Source of the DNA: Cunninghamia lanceolata
Lineage: Eukaryota; Streptophyta; Pinopsida; Cupressales; Cupressaceae
Direction: 5' to 3'
Length of the DNA stretch: 64,000 bases
Assembly: GCA_027924645.1 (NCBI GenBank)
Contig: BSBN01000242.1
Span: forward strand, 3,782,001-3,846,000
A model generated the notes under the pieces. The model did no database searches. It was not told the DNA's origin and worked only from the letters and a program-made list of their open reading frames with translations. Positions 34,007-46,100 of this stretch are shown piece by piece. Position 1 is the stretch's first letter. Each line of letters opens with the position of its first letter. The translations under genes were made by a program, and so were the position numbers.

Positions 34007-35636
34007 GCAAACAAGACCGTGATGGACAAAATGAAGGATGAGAATCTTTTGAAGAAACTAAATAAGAGCAGTTTAGTCACAGATCATGTAAAGGAGGAAA
34101 GTGTCGCAGGTCCTTCATCACAAAGAACTCGCTCGCTTGAATTTTTCTACCCCAAATCGGAGAAGGTAAACTTGAGCTCATATGAAAACCCTGTGCTTGA
34201 TCAAAAGGTCAGTGAAGAGTATAGTGATGAGATACTTATCTTCAAGAGAAGGAAACAGAATCCTGAAGAAAATGTAAAGGCAGGTCCAAGCTCAATGCTG
34301 ATGCCTAAAGTTGAAGAAAGAAGTAAATGCAACCCTCAAGAAAGGGTAAAAGCATGCCCGAGCTCAACACTGACACCTGAAGTTGAACAAAGAAGAAAAT
34401 GCAACCCTGAAGAAAGGGTAAAAGCAGGTCCATTCTCAACACCGACCACTGAGGTTGAAAGCAAGTTTTGTAAGAAAGTTAAAAGGAAACACCAAAAATC
34501 AGAGCATGCTGTTACTTCTGGTATGCATTTGAGAGAGAAGACGATGATGAAAGTTTTGTAAGAAAGTTTTGGAATTGATTTGATGTTATTATTAAATGGA
34601 AGAGCTGATATGCATTTGAGAGAGAAGACGATGATGAAGTCTTGGAACCGTTAATCAACAAAAGGCAAGAAAGGAGAAGACATGAAAAGATGTTAACATC
34701 TGTTAAAATACAAAATGGGTTTGACACAGGTTTCAGTAGAGGCTACATGATGCAAGAAATCATACAATGCTGATATTAGTATTTCAGACAGGTAGGAACG
34801 ACATAACCGAGAACCATACACAGAGAAGCCTGATTAAAAGAGGTAATCCTAGATTAGATACTAGCAGAACAACTGGCATGGTAGGTAGGGGGACATGCTT
34901 AACAGGTGTGACCGGAAATCCGGAGGGCAGCCACTTATGCACAGCAGCTTCAAGTCCAATTTCACTTCCATCTCTTGATAATAACAGGACTGAAACATGC
35001 CTTAAAAGAGAGGAGTCTTGTTTCCAACACGCTAGTGTTGAAGAAATGGTTTCTGAACCCTTTGCCCAGACAAAACATTCATTCTAGTGGTATGGAGGTT
35101 GATGCATCTTGCAAATCAAGAACAGTTGTAGGTAATGTTGGAGAGAAATCTATAATATCTAAAGTCATGGATAAAAAGGAGATGCTTCATGAGGATATGG
35201 ATTTGGACCTAAAGGGCAGGCTAAGCAATAAACTAGTTCAACTGGATGATAAAGATGTAGATGCTGTCTCTCCCCAGGTGCAATCAGTCAAGCATGAGAC
35301 AGACCCCTTCAACTTGCATTTCTGCAGTAAATCTTCTGGAAATCTTAAAGGAGATACTGTTGCATTAGAGAAGATGAACTCTATCTTTGAAATCTCTGAT
35401 AGTCAATCACAGGACTGCAGTAAACCTTATGAAAATCTTGAAGAGGATACTGTTGCATTAGAGAAGATGAGCTCCAGCCTTGAATTGTCTGATAGTGAAT
35501 CAGAGGAAAATTGCCCTGACAATTTAGATCTGGGTGATAATGTTAACAAAAAGAGGACCAGAAGGCTTCTCTATTTTGATTTAAACAGACAGTCAAAGAA
35601 AGAACAAAAAGAGAGCAGGCAAAGGCAGGTTGGCAA
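34007..35636 (+). CDS. Probable host-gene exonic region, charged nuclear-type protein, partly damaged
   Basis: After a splice acceptor (cactaacag) the frame from 34007 is open. It contains three imperfect copies of a unit of about 23 residues built on ERVKAGPSS and PEVEQRRKCNPE, followed by a basic segment (KKVKRKHQKSEH). A GT donor is possible at 34521. A second block (34610-34740, EPLINKRQERRRHEKM) and a third after the acceptor tttcag at about 34790 continue into Ser/Asp/Glu-rich sequence with a duplicated block (DTVALEKM at about 35360 and 35450), ending in RRLLYFDLNRQ before a possible donor CAG/GTTGGC at 35636. A one-base frameshift lies near 35080. Low-complexity acidic and basic stretches suggest a nuclear scaffold-like linker. 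The relation to the terminal exon at 61583 is inferred and the phases do not match directly, so at least one exon would be missing. It could be a pseudogene. Confidence 0.42.
34521..34648. repeat. Local direct duplication inside the host exon region
   Basis: 'tgcatttgagagagaagacgatgatgaa' occurs at about 34523 and again at about 34611, 88 bp apart, with 'agttttgtaagaaagtt' also shared with 34463. The arrangement suggests a segmental duplication that placed an extra exon start or disrupted the frame. Confidence 0.7.
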
Positions 35637-36000
35637 AATGGGAAATGATGTTAATATTCTTGTTCTTTATATGTTTTGTTTTTGAGTTTATTAGCTCAAT
35701 ATTTGCATTTCTTGTGAACTGTTATGCATTTCCTTAGTTATCATTATGTTCATCATAATAGAGGTGAATTTAGGGTTGTATGTTATTCTTTAACCTCCTT
35801 GTGAGAAGGCAATCTCATTTTATTGGGATTATTCATAATTATTAATCTTTCAATAGTGATCAGCCTAATTAACAGTATTAACTTATTCGTCTCCCACTAT
35901 GGTAATGGCCTATTTAACTATCAAACTAGATAAAGCCCTAATGCAGTATTATATCCAGTATGTGTATGCTTTAGGTAATTAGTAGGTGTTGTACTCTTAT
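35637..36000. other. Start of the long intron-like interval
   Basis: AT-rich, no gene. The last 77 bp (35924-36000) are the first half of a sequence that recurs intact at 37966. Confidence 0.45.
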
Positions 36001-37350
36001 CAGTGTCACAAGACTCGGACTTGGCTTAGACTTGGCAAGCTGATTTTTGGCTCAGACTCAGGCTCAGCTAAGACTTGGCAAATTGAAAAAACCATGAAAT
36101 ATAGAGATTCTTAACGATTTAAAGCTTTTATTATGCACCCTTCAATAAATAAATTTTGAAGACATAATAAACTAATCAAACAGAACTAGAAGCTACTTTG
36201 ATGACATACACAAGTATATATTGGTCACATGAGTACAAAAGTGGATTTTAACTGAAAGAAACAACAGTTTAAATATATAAATATTTGCAAGTGTTTTAGT
36301 TGTACAGAACTCATGGATTATGATATCTATTGCATTAAAAACAAAAACCACAACATGGAGTCATGAACTATGGTAGAAAGGAGATTGTATCACTTGGCCC
36401 AGCATCACTAGCTCTATGTGGGGTCCTATGCCCACATCTCAGACAAGTCTGCAATGCTGCTACAGCCATAGGAGCACTACTCAGGATTGGGATTGACTTG
36501 GCAAACCAAAAGTATAAATGTAATTCAATTACTTGGGAAAAGGTTGACAGAATAAAAAAAAGTTACTTTTCCCTCTGGCATGGCCCAAAATGATTTTTTT
36601 ATTTTTTGCTTTTAAAAATTAGAGTGGGGGTCTGGGGGTGGCAGCCTCCAGTAGGGCCGAGGGGCAGTGCCCCTTGGGAGGATCCGGGGGCAGCTCCCTA
36701 CCAAGCCCAAATTAAGGCCTTTGAGACCACACAAACCTTCATGGTGGATGCTTTTTTTCATGATCTTACCATTTTTACCAAGAATTCAGATGCCAGTGCA
36801 TTCAAGACTACATATTCTAGTAATACATTGAGCTTTTAACCTTTTTTTGATTCTATCAAACAATGTTTCATCGAACAATACATTATCAATTTAGATCTGC
36901 TCTCCACTCTTGGTATAGAGAAACATTGGGGAGAAGAAGTGGAAGAGGGTTAGTTGCATTCCACGAGAGAGGAGAAGCTATGCAGTGCTCCCACTCAGCC
37001 ATTGAACATCCTGCTTGTAGAAGAAAATGCAGCCAATCTTAAGTGCAAAGGTAATTGAATTCCCCAAACATATTGTGCCATTTGACTTTGGACATATTGT
37101 TGTCATTTTTGAAGTCTGACACGAAGGGTCCATTGCCGAGTCGTAGAAGTTTGGATCATTCATTATTTGGTTGTGTGTATTTTTCCTGAAAATACTGAGT
37201 ATTCATGATGGGACTTGCCAGGTTCGGCGAGTTTGGCTAGACTCGTTGAGTACTTGGGTTCCAGGTCTTCTGGCCTTGGTTAGCACCGTTTGCCTCGAGA
37301 CTCATTGAGTCTTGGTGATTCTGGGTGAGCCTTGTATCTATGACACTTAT
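36001..37350. mobile_element. 1.35-kb non-autonomous DNA-transposon-like insertion with GC-rich subterminal repeats
   Basis: The sequence at 35924-36000 plus 37351-37470 is found uninterrupted at about 37966-38150, so the intervening 1,350 bp is an insertion. Its ends are short inverted repeats (AGTGTCA... and ...TGACACT) and the flanks share up to cttat, of which 3-5 bp may be the target duplication. Both ends are rich in GACTCGG, GACTTGGC and GGCTCAG words, unlike the AT-rich interior, a subterminal-repeat pattern of DNA transposons. No transposase is encoded. A GC-rich patch near 36625-36710 has no clear meaning. Confidence 0.7.
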
Positions 37351-37965
37351 AAATCCAACTCTATAAGTTGTTTATTTGGTTTCTTGTATACGTCACACTG
37401 GAGCAGGTTTAGAACCACATGTAAGCTATTAGGGAGCAAGTCTATGATGCATCAGCATCCGTGATGGGCTATTAAACAATTTAAAGCACAACAGTGCATT
37501 AGGGTTGTGGGATAATATCTCTTTGTAATGGGATTGGTATTCAAATGCATTAGAAAATGGTTATTTTAATAAGCCCTTGGTGCAAAGTTAAAAATGAATT
37601 TATAGATTGAAAACTAAGATGTTTTTGGTCTGGTCTCAAGTTAAGCAGTCAGTGAAATTGGGCAGAGTACAATCTACAAGGGTAACTGACCTCAAGTGTC
37701 TGATATTTAGTAAAAGTCAAGTAGACCCCTTTAAGAGAATTATAGTGTCTAGACTTCAGGATGTAAAAGAGTTCTATTGGAAAACTCTTCAATGAATCTG
37801 TATTGTACATCCAAAAGACTAAATGCAACTAGTCGACTCAGGGTGTGCCTTTTATTCAGTGTATATACACCATGAAATATGATAATACATCATATTAATT
37901 AGCATTTGCCGATATAATAATGGTATATTACTCAAGAAATATATAATGTTTACATTTATTTCGAA

Positions 37966-38150
37966 CTAGGCAAAGCCCTAACGCAGTATTATATCCAGTA
38001 TGTTCATGCTTTAGGTAATTATCAGTTGTTTTACTCTTATAAATCCAACTCTATATGTTGTTTATTTGGTTTCTTTTATAAGTCTTACTGGAGCAGTTTT
38101 AGTATCACAGTTTGAGTAAGCTATTTAGGGAACAATTCTATGATGCATTT
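37966..38150. repeat. Uninterrupted paralogue (empty site) of the sequence split at 36000/37351
   Basis: Runs 'aactaggcaaagccctaacg...actcttataaatccaactc...' and matches 35924-36000 joined to 37351-37470 with scattered substitutions. It documents an older local duplication of about 2 kb offset, before the 36001 insertion. Confidence 0.85.
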
Positions 38151-39060
38151 TTTTTATCATATCATTCGTCATTAGACAAAGTATTTTAACTTCTAAGTAT
38201 CCATAACAGTACTGGGCAAAAAATGTTGTATTCTTATTTCAATGAATAAGTTCATTTTTGAAACTCCATTCTGTACGATATTCTGTGAATCCTAAAGAGA
38301 GTTTGCTTAGACCCTTTAGAAATAAGTTATCTCTTAAGGTAGCTCCTACGGTGCCTTAAAAACTTATTTCGAGTGCCTTCAGTTCATTCTGCTTGAGCTA
38401 ACATATTTTGATTTAATCTGAAATATTGGGCTTGGTTAAGTTACTTGCTTTAAGATTACAGACATTCTACTTGCTGTGCTGTATATTGCCATATACTTTC
38501 TGTGCATCATTTGATTCAACAATGCTGAAAATTTTTGTTGCAAATTTTCTACTATGTTAATTGATTTGAGACATTGCTTCTTTGACATATTCAGTTGAAT
38601 GCATAGTAGCACAGAAACAACATGGTTCTTTTTTTCAACAAATGACATGAATCCTTTTAAATAAAAAAAGCCAAAGTCAAGCTGGCTACTAAATGAAAGG
38701 AACTTACATATGTATGTTATGGATTGTTCTTTCTGTTCTTGGAGTTAACATCTTAATGATCACCCCCTCTTCGTTCAGTGTTAAAAACATGCATTTGTGG
38801 CTCCACATGTCCTATGCCATTCATGGGCAGAGACATGTAATTGAGTAAAAGAATAAATGTAAAGCTAGTTTTTTAGGTCACTGCCAAGTGAGACACCAGT
38901 TTAATGTATGGGAACTCCCTTGTGGAAGCCCAAAAGGGGATTGTTTTTCCATATATCTTCTATATTGTTTGACAAAGTGTACAACCCTACCTCTTTTTAG
39001 ATTTGAACTTGTGATCTCCTTTATGGAACACATATATGCTTTCATCATTAGGCTAATCAA
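38151..39060. other. No gene; AT-rich intron-like sequence
   Basis: Frames of 70-71 codons on both strands near 38880-39100 overlap one another and the left LTR edge and have no motif. The segment continues at 59799 after the Ty1/copia element D. Confidence 0.45.
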
Positions 39061-39065
39061 CTCCC

Positions 39066-39531
39066 AATTGGAAAATCTGATGTCAAAAGGCACAGCCTAA
39101 ACAGCCACAACAGAATGCCGCAGCAGAATACCAATCAGCACACCAGAATGCAAAAGAGTACGACGCCAAAGCAGCAGTTAAAATTTAGGAGAATCTGTTA
39201 AATATAAAATTAGGAAGATAAAATAGGACTGTTTTTTGTTTTTTGAAAGCAAGGCTATGTTTAGAGTGTTTTTTATATTGTTATAAGTAGAAAAATTAGA
39301 TCATTGTTAAGATAGCAGCGACAGAGTACAACAGCAAAAAATATTTTGATTGGAAGCTCAGTATGACGCTGAAGCAAAGTAGGAGGAGATTGATTTGATT
39401 TAATATAAAGCGAAAATTGTTCCAAAAAGATTTGAATGGCTTTAAGATCTTGTGTATGGAATTTATGATTTTATGTTTCTGATTTCTTGAGGTTTTTGTC
39501 CGCACTTTGTTCCATATAAAATTTCCCAACA
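39066..39531 (+). repeat. Element D 5' LTR
   Basis: 466 bp. Its first bases are AATTGGAAAA where the 3' LTR has TGTTGAAAAC, so the terminal TG has mutated, but the preceding ctccc duplication fixes the end. It ends TTCCCAACA. A TATA-like AATATAAAG lies near 39397 (TATAAATAG in the 3' copy). Confidence 0.92.
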
Positions 39532-39532
39532 A

Positions 39533-39545
39533 TGGCGTCAGAGCC
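39533..39545 (+). other. Element D primer-binding site
   Basis: TGGCGTCAGAGCC one base after the LTR, differing at two positions from the initiator-Met site TGGTATCAGAGCC seen in element E. Confidence 0.8.
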
Positions 39546-39662
39546 AGGTTTATCAGTGCAGGTGAGAATTACATTGGACAAGTTTAGATATGAAGCTCCT
39601 TCATCAGAGTTCAAGATTCTGATACTTTGAGAGAAAATCTCAGCTTTGTTTGGTTCACTATA

Positions 39663-40206
39663 ATGGTAGCTAGCAATGGTATAGTGCGAGCTCCACAGTT
39701 TAAAGGTGATAATTTTGATTATTGAAGAGATCAGTTGAAACAAGTATTAATATGGAAAGGAGTATCGGATATAAGAATTGTAGATAGATGAAGGCTTGCC
39801 TACCTTTATTGATAGTTGTTCTTCTATCTAGTTAGTCCCCTACTTGCCCAAGTTGACCCTATTTTCCCCGGAACGCTAAGAAGGAAGGAATGAAGGCTTT
39901 GCTTGCTATGTTGAACCTCCAGATTGGAATACATTGAATGCAAAAGATAAGATAGAGAAGAAAGAAGATCAGAAAAATGATGCTCATGTGTTTTTCTATA
40001 TTCAGAGTGCAATAAATCCAAGTATCTACCCAAGAATTGTGGGTTGCAAGGCATCAAAGGAAGCATGGACAGATTTAGAAAGTTCATATCGACGTACATA
40101 TTAGTTAAGGGTTGCAAAGCTTCAACCCCTAAGAATGAATTTTGAGAATTAAAAAATGAAAGATAATGAAAAAGCTGAAGATTATTGTGTTAGAGTAACA
40201 AATATA
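39663..40206 (+). pseudogene. Element D Gag, N-terminal part
   Basis: ATG 39663 begins MVASNGIVRAPQFKGDNFDY, followed by TGA where the copia Gag family has Trp. After some lost frame, the capsid-like UBN2 region reappears (AINPSIYPRIVGCKASKEAW, then TDLESSYRR and KMKDNEKAEDYCVRVTNIVN). Several stops and frameshifts are present. The frame is cut by insertion F after gtgaa at 40207-40211 and continues at 42938. Confidence 0.75.
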
Positions 40207-40211
40207 GTGAA

Positions 40212-42932
40212 TGTAACCACCCCCTTGCTACGTTGGCATTGAAGTTGGTGGATATTGATTGCAGAAAATATCTCAGGGGCAGCGTAGAGAAGGAAAATAG
40301 TGCAGTCAACGTCTAGCATGAGGTCACCCATTTGGTGGGTGAAAAGAATTAATGCAGTGAAAATATCTTGGTGGATGAGCACATCTCAAGGCAGATAAAG
40401 GAGAGCAGAAAATATCTGACCCGCCGGGAGGTGAGTCAAAATGTATTATTGAGGATAAGAGAGGACAGAGGCAGAAAGACTAAAGGGGAAAAAAAAAAGA
40501 AGAGACTTTTTTTTAAGGATTGTGAAACCCTGCGAAGACTGGAGTCTCAAAGTCTTTAAGTCGTTGAAGACTCTAGTGGTCATGGGGGCACAAAATAGTA
40601 TCTCATCCGGCAGAAGTTCCCATAGCTGGGATTTTAGGTGAGTAAAAGAGGTGTTTAAACAAAAGAAAGGATACCACACAGAGAGAACGGGGGAGAAAAA
40701 CTCAGAAAGAAGGAAAGAAGAGAGGAAACGCAGGAAAAATAAAGCAAATCTTTCAGGCGAGCATATCATTACAAGTTTTGAGGTGAAGTGAAGGGGAGTG
40801 CGAAGTAAAAGAGGTATTTACCTCTATCTTTGTTCTTTCATCACAAAAAAACTAAACTATGTTCGCTGATGTTGCATTAAGCACAGAAAAACCGAAACCC
40901 ATTTCTGCCTTGACAAAAAAAACTAAATCATGTTTGCTACTGTTTTGTTAAGCATAGAGAAACTGAAACTCCATTACTGCCTGCACAAAAGAAATTAAAT
41001 ACGTTAGTTGCTGTTTTCATTAAGCATATAAAACTGAAACCTCATTACTGTCATTTTAAATAGTATGCCAAAATTTATTTCGATGCAAGATATTTACATT
41101 TCCCCTGTTCTTGAATTCATTTTAGTATCTGCAGAACCATTTCGTATTCTTTAGGAAATGGGTTTTCAGAGAAAGATCATGTGTTGTCTGATTTATAATT
41201 TCTTGTAAAATAGAAGGTTTTAATTTTTATAGAGAAATTGATGAACACAACCATACCCAAAAACTAGAACGTGTGATGGAGATTGAAGAAATCTCAATCC
41301 CATGGAACCCTTGTGTTATACGTTGACTCTCTAATGAGACTATCATAGCAAATCTTCTTAATTAAAATTTAGTGGCTCGGTTTTGATCATTATGGTCATT
41401 TTTTGATTAAATCTCCAGCCTTGTGGAAACCACCATCTTTGAGTTAAAGAATGAAATGGCACTAAAAGACCTTAGAATCATCTACCTATGTTTGTGCATT
41501 AAAATTGGTCACATAAACTCTTTTTGGAAATAAAATCTGTCACTCAACCCAAGGATCTAAGGGAACTACTGTAGGAGGGAAAATTGAGAATTCCATTTTG
41601 TAAGTCCTTTTAACATTTTATTTTGCTATGTTAAATATGGCAGTCATTATGTAAATATTTCGCTGTGAGGAGGCTTGCAATGCCATTTGCCGTGCTTATT
41701 CTTATTGTATCCATACATTCCTTGTGAAGAGTGATTAAATTAGGGTCACTAAAGTTATTACAAAACTAATCTAACTAGCAAAAGACTATTTTCAATAAAA
41801 TTACACTATTACCGTAAGCTGTTGTCATGTAGATCACTTCTCTTTATTTACTATTTCATAGTTAGAATTCAGTGTTTAGTCTTTTTGGTCTCCTCATTTA
41901 GTCAAACAAGATGAACAAGGTCTAGGCATTAGAGTAGTCTGTTGGAGTGGCTCTCTATGGGCCTGGGGCCCGTAAGTGGTTGCCATGGGAACTAGTAGTA
42001 GAGTTATAGTAACAAGTGATAACTAAATTAAAACATTGGGATAAAAACACTAATATGATAATTAAACCTCGTGCATGGCCTTGAGTGCTTGTAAAGGCTA
42101 AGGATGCAACGCGAAGGCCTATCCGTTTGCGGGGCGTCGAGTCATCCGTATGCGGGGCGTGGATTCGGGCACGATTGAGTGTTTTCGTCTGTATGAGAGG
42201 TACTTGGTCCCGTGTGTGCCATCCCTTCGAGCACACATGATGACACTCTATATGATTACACTCTAGTATCTAGCACCTTAGCAGTCGTGAGTAGTACCCG
42301 ACCTGTGACTTAAATGAGTACAACTATGTTATGACTTTGGTTGTATGCATTGTTCTCCATGTCTGCTCTGTGATTGATGTGAGTGTAGGCCATTCTGTAT
42401 CCCCTTGTTGTTGTTCATCCGTTTGGGCCTTGTTACTATTTTCAAGCACGGTGGGGTGGTCTCTTAGGAGTCCACATAGTTGGGAGGCATTGCCACCACC
42501 ATTGGGGACTGGCGAATAGGTTTTGGAGCACTAGTATGAGATGATCTCTCTTTCCATTACTTCATTCAACTATTGTAACCATTCAGTACTTGTATCATAT
42601 TTTGGAATATATCATTGTAATTGTATATGCAGCTATGTAATTGAACTCTCTTAGAAGAGAAATTGTAATCATTGTATTTAATGAGAAGAAATGTGATGTT
42701 CCTTTATTGCTTTATAGATTTCGGTGTGGGTATCCGATTTGCCTATATTTTATGCTTATGGATTCATATTTTTATCAGATGGGATTAGGAACGTTTGCTT
42801 TGGTTTTTAAAATGAATGCTATCGATCTATTATATTGGCAATCGAATATGTGTGTTGTCTACTTATGTCAAAAAAAATTATCTTGTCCCCTTTTGGCTCT
42901 TACCCTTTGGGGTTACGTAGCGGGATGTTACA
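40212..42932. mobile_element. Element F: 2.7-kb LTR-like insertion, probably a solo LTR
   Basis: Begins TGTAACCACCCC and ends GGGATGTTACA, inverted TGTAAC/GTTACA ends typical of Ty3/gypsy LTRs, with perfect duplication gtgaa (40207-40211, 42933-42937). It lies inside element D gag, and no direct repeat marking two LTRs, primer-binding site or coding domain was seen. A solo LTR of 2,721 bp is the simplest reading; a domain-free short retrotransposon is the alternative. Orientation was not determined. Confidence 0.82.
40850..41050. repeat. Three diverged tandem copies, unit about 65 bp, inside element F
   Basis: 'aaaactaaactatgttcgctg...cattaagcacagaaaaaccgaaacccatttctgcc' repeats twice more with substitutions (starting near 40916 and 40990). 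It may be a U3 enhancer-like array of the parent element. Confidence 0.75.
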
Positions 42933-42937
42933 GTGAA

Positions 42938-43367
42938 TAAGACGATGACATATTGTGAGGCAATGAAAGATAATGTGGTTGTGAAGAAAATCTGAGATCT
43001 TTTATACCCAAGTGGACATATATTGTTATTACTTTAGAAGAGTGCAAAGATTTAAATACTTTAAATTTGTAGATTGCAGAGTTGATTGGATAATTACTTA
43101 CCCATGAAGAGAAGGTAAATTATATGAGCGGTCTAGGTCAAGTGCTTATGTCAAAGACAAAGATCAATAATAATCAAGGAACAAGTGCTAGTTTTCCTCA
43201 AAACAATAAGGGAGAGAAATCATATCAAGGGTTTGGTTTTTACTTCAGAGGAAGAGGACAAAGTAGAGGTTGTGGTTTCTCAAGAGGTAGAGGTAGATTT
43301 AATTCAGAAAGGTTGTTAGTGTAGTGTTCTAATTGCAAAAAAATTGTTCATATAGAGAGAGATTGTA
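42938..43367 (+). pseudogene. Element D Gag, C-terminal part with zinc knuckle
   Basis: Continues Gag after insertion F. The region after 43124 is open: MSGLGQVLMSKTKINNNQGT, then an Arg/Gly-rich RNA-binding tail (FRGRGQSRGCGFSRGRGRF), a TAG, and a knuckle CSNCKKIVHIERDC in which the expected Gly-His is Val-His. Element E is inserted exactly at the final Cys codon of the knuckle (duplication ttgta). Confidence 0.75.
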
Positions 43368-44807
43368 TAGTGCAGGAGCACCAAGAGGATCATGAAGATC
43401 CATGATTGTTTTTGCTTTGTTTCATGATTGATCATGTTGTAATAAGGTCTTGAAGACCATTCCTATACTTTGTAATAAGGATCATGCCCAAAATCTCATG
43501 TTTGTAGATGGGACAGTTATATGATGTCATGTTGTAATGGGGCAGTCATATATTGAAGCCTTTTATGGCATGTCTGAGGAGGTGTCCAAAGGTTTAATGC
43601 CTTGTCAAAGGCTCCTTTCCCTTGTAATGGTGTTTGAAGACTTTGTTTGTTATGCCACCCCACGTTACATATGACAAATCATTGTCATTAGTTGCAGTCC
43701 ATAACAAAATAGGGCAACAATGGTTGAAGATCAGTTATATACCTTCCCATCGATTGAAACTGCCTTCCAAAAGGTCTGTCAAGAGGTATGCAGGCTTAAA
43801 AAGCCTTGAACATGATCATTGCTATAGGAAAAGTAAGTTGGAAGGAGAAATAAGTGAAGAAATCTTAGTTTTCCTATCAAATTCCTGTATCTTTCGTTGT
43901 TTCTGCCTGTGGTACTTCTCTGTACGGAGATGTCATAAGGCTAATGATTGTGGAAGGTTGGAGGTATGAGTTAAGTTCTTGTTGTAATTGATTGGAGGTC
44001 TTGAAACATCTTTGTATTTGAATTCTTTACATTTTCCTGAAATTGGGTTACTAAACCCTACCTTAGGGTTTCTGACAGAAATTATGCCTTTTCTCTCCAT
44101 TCCACTGGTTTGACTCACTCTTGATCAGTGGAATGGACTTGCCTTTGTCTATTTTTATGTGTTATGATAAGGTTTGGGCAGGGGGTCTGAGAAGGAGGAA
44201 GTTTTCTTGAAGAATCCTAACATCACCATGTGTTAGGTGCTACCAAGAGAAACAACATAATGAAATTCGTACATAGTCGACTGTGAGGCCATAAAAAACC
44301 TTGAAATCCATTGTTTTGCCACCCATGTGAAGTGTCCAAATGATTTAGAGAGTTTGGTGGTTCCAATTAAGAGTACTTGTTTTGTAATTTTGGGCTAATT
44401 GGAGCTCTTTGCAATAGGACAGCTTTATTGAAAGTGGCATATGTTGCAAAACAACCCACAATGAGTCTTTGATATGTTGTAGGGCATCCAAAAGGGTATC
44501 TTAGGATTATCTAAGATTTAAGTTGGCAGGCCACCAGAAGGAATTGTTGCTGACTGTTCTCATTTCAAGGGCTACAAGGATCCCATTAGGTTTGTGAAGG
44601 AAGTCCTAAACCCAAACTTGTTAAACCTTAGCCAATGGTCTAGATGGGTCCCATGGTATGCCAAACAAGCCTCTACATGTTGGTTCCAAAGAAACTAACT
44701 GTTGTTCCCACTTTTTCATGTTGACCTATGAATTAGGTTCTTGAATGTCAAGAAGAAAGTCTTGTCACACTGTGGAATCCTCAAACTATCCTAAGTACTC
44801 TACATCA
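43368..44807 (+). repeat. Element E 5' LTR
   Basis: 1,440 bp, beginning TAGTGCAGGAGC (TG to TA compared with the 3' copy) and ending CTACATCA. Confidence 0.94.
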
Positions 44808-44810
44808 TAG

Positions 44811-44823
44811 TGGTATCAGAGCC
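44811..44823 (+). other. Element E primer-binding site
   Basis: TGGTATCAGAGCC, three bases after the 5' LTR, a perfect match to the initiator-Met tRNA 3' end used by many plant retrotransposons. Confidence 0.95.
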
Positions 44824-44862
44824 ATAAAAGGTTCTATTTTTGGTTGTGAGAAGATCTGGTAT

Positions 44863-45950
44863 ATGTCAGCAGAGGAGAGTGAAGGAGAGGCTAGCAACAT
44901 GCCTCCAAAAGGGATGACCACTGAGGTGGTTAAGAAGTTCAAGGAGATGGAAGAGAAGATTAAGAGTGGAGTCAAGGAAGCACTCCAAGCTAAGTTGAAG
45001 GCACTGAGGATAGGGAAGATGATAGATGAAGGTTTTGATGGAGAGCAAGAAAAAGAGGAGGAAGAAGAAAATCAAGAAGAGGCAGAGATACCTGCAGATC
45101 AGAAACATTTCCTTGAAGCCATCAAGGCAATTAGCAAAGACTCTTCAGAGGCTCGGATGGAGATTCCAATGTTTAGTGGCAGGATGAATGCTGATGAAGT
45201 TATGGAGTGGATTGAGGCCCTAAATAACTACTTTGAATACAAAGAAGTTCCTGAGAACAAGAGGGTGAAGTTTGCAAAAACTAAACTCAAAGGTGCTGCC
45301 CTCACATGGTGGAATTACACCTAAGGTGAGAGGGTGAAGAGTGGGAAGAGCATGATCTCTTCATGGAGTAGAATGTTGGAGAGGATCAAGTCCCAATTCC
45401 TTCCATCAGATTATGAGGTGCAGATCTACAAGAAGATGCGAAATCTCAAACAAAGAGTTTTGGATGTGGCCACCTACACCAAGGAGTTTCACAAGTTATC
45501 TCTTCATTGTGGACATATGGAGGATGAAAAAGGTAAAGTGCAAGGTATCTAAATGGTTTGAAGTTTAGTATACAAGATGAAATCAGTATACTAACCCCTG
45601 AAATAGTGGATAAATGCTTTCAAATGGCATTGAGGGCTGAAGAGAAGTTGAAGAGGAAAGGTGAGCAGCAAAATAGAGGAAGAGGTGGCAGAAATTTTAG
45701 AGGTAGGGGCAGTTTTGGAGGTAGAAATCAGTTTCAAAGAAGTCAAGGGGAATCTAGTTCCCAAGAACAAAGTGGAGAATCAGGTTCTAGAGGAGGCTTT
45801 AGAGGAAGGAGACCCAATGGAAGGGGTAGATTTGGTGGACCAGGGAGAGGTCCTAATGTCTTCATAGGGAGGTGCTACAATTGCAACCAAGTGGGACATC
45901 CGGCCTTCAAATGTCCTGAAAAGCAAGCCTCAAGCTCTCATGGAGGATAG
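44863..45950 (+). pseudogene. Element E Gag with zinc knuckle
   Basis: ATG 44863 (MSAEESEGEASNMPPKGM). Order: an acidic coiled N-terminus, then the retrotransposon gag domain (EIPMFSGRMNADEVMEWIEA, then KLKGAALTWW), a TAA at 45322 (CAA expected), the continuing domain (FLPSDYEVQIYKKMRNLKQ), a frameshift near 45545, an Arg/Gly-rich RNA-binding region, and one knuckle CYNCNQVGHPAFKC. The length is normal for a chromovirus Gag. Confidence 0.9.
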
Positions 45951-46100
45951 AGAAGGAACTAGTTGATCCAAGAGGAAAATTGCCAAAGTATTAACTCTCC
46001 AATTGGAAGTGCAGCCCCAGTCCATGAAGGAGAAAGTTTGATGATGAGGAGAACCATGTTGAAGGTGCCTTAGACACAAGAACCCCCTCAGAGGAAGACA

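Noticed and set aside
36606..36839. GC-rich 77-codon frame in the 1.35-kb insertion
   Set aside because: Its Trp/Gly/Pro-rich start comes from a local GC-rich patch; no motif or splice support.
37201..37330. tRNA- or SINE-like promoter in the GC-rich segment
   Set aside because: No A and B box pair could be read with confidence; the segment is better explained as the subterminal region of the 1.35-kb insertion.
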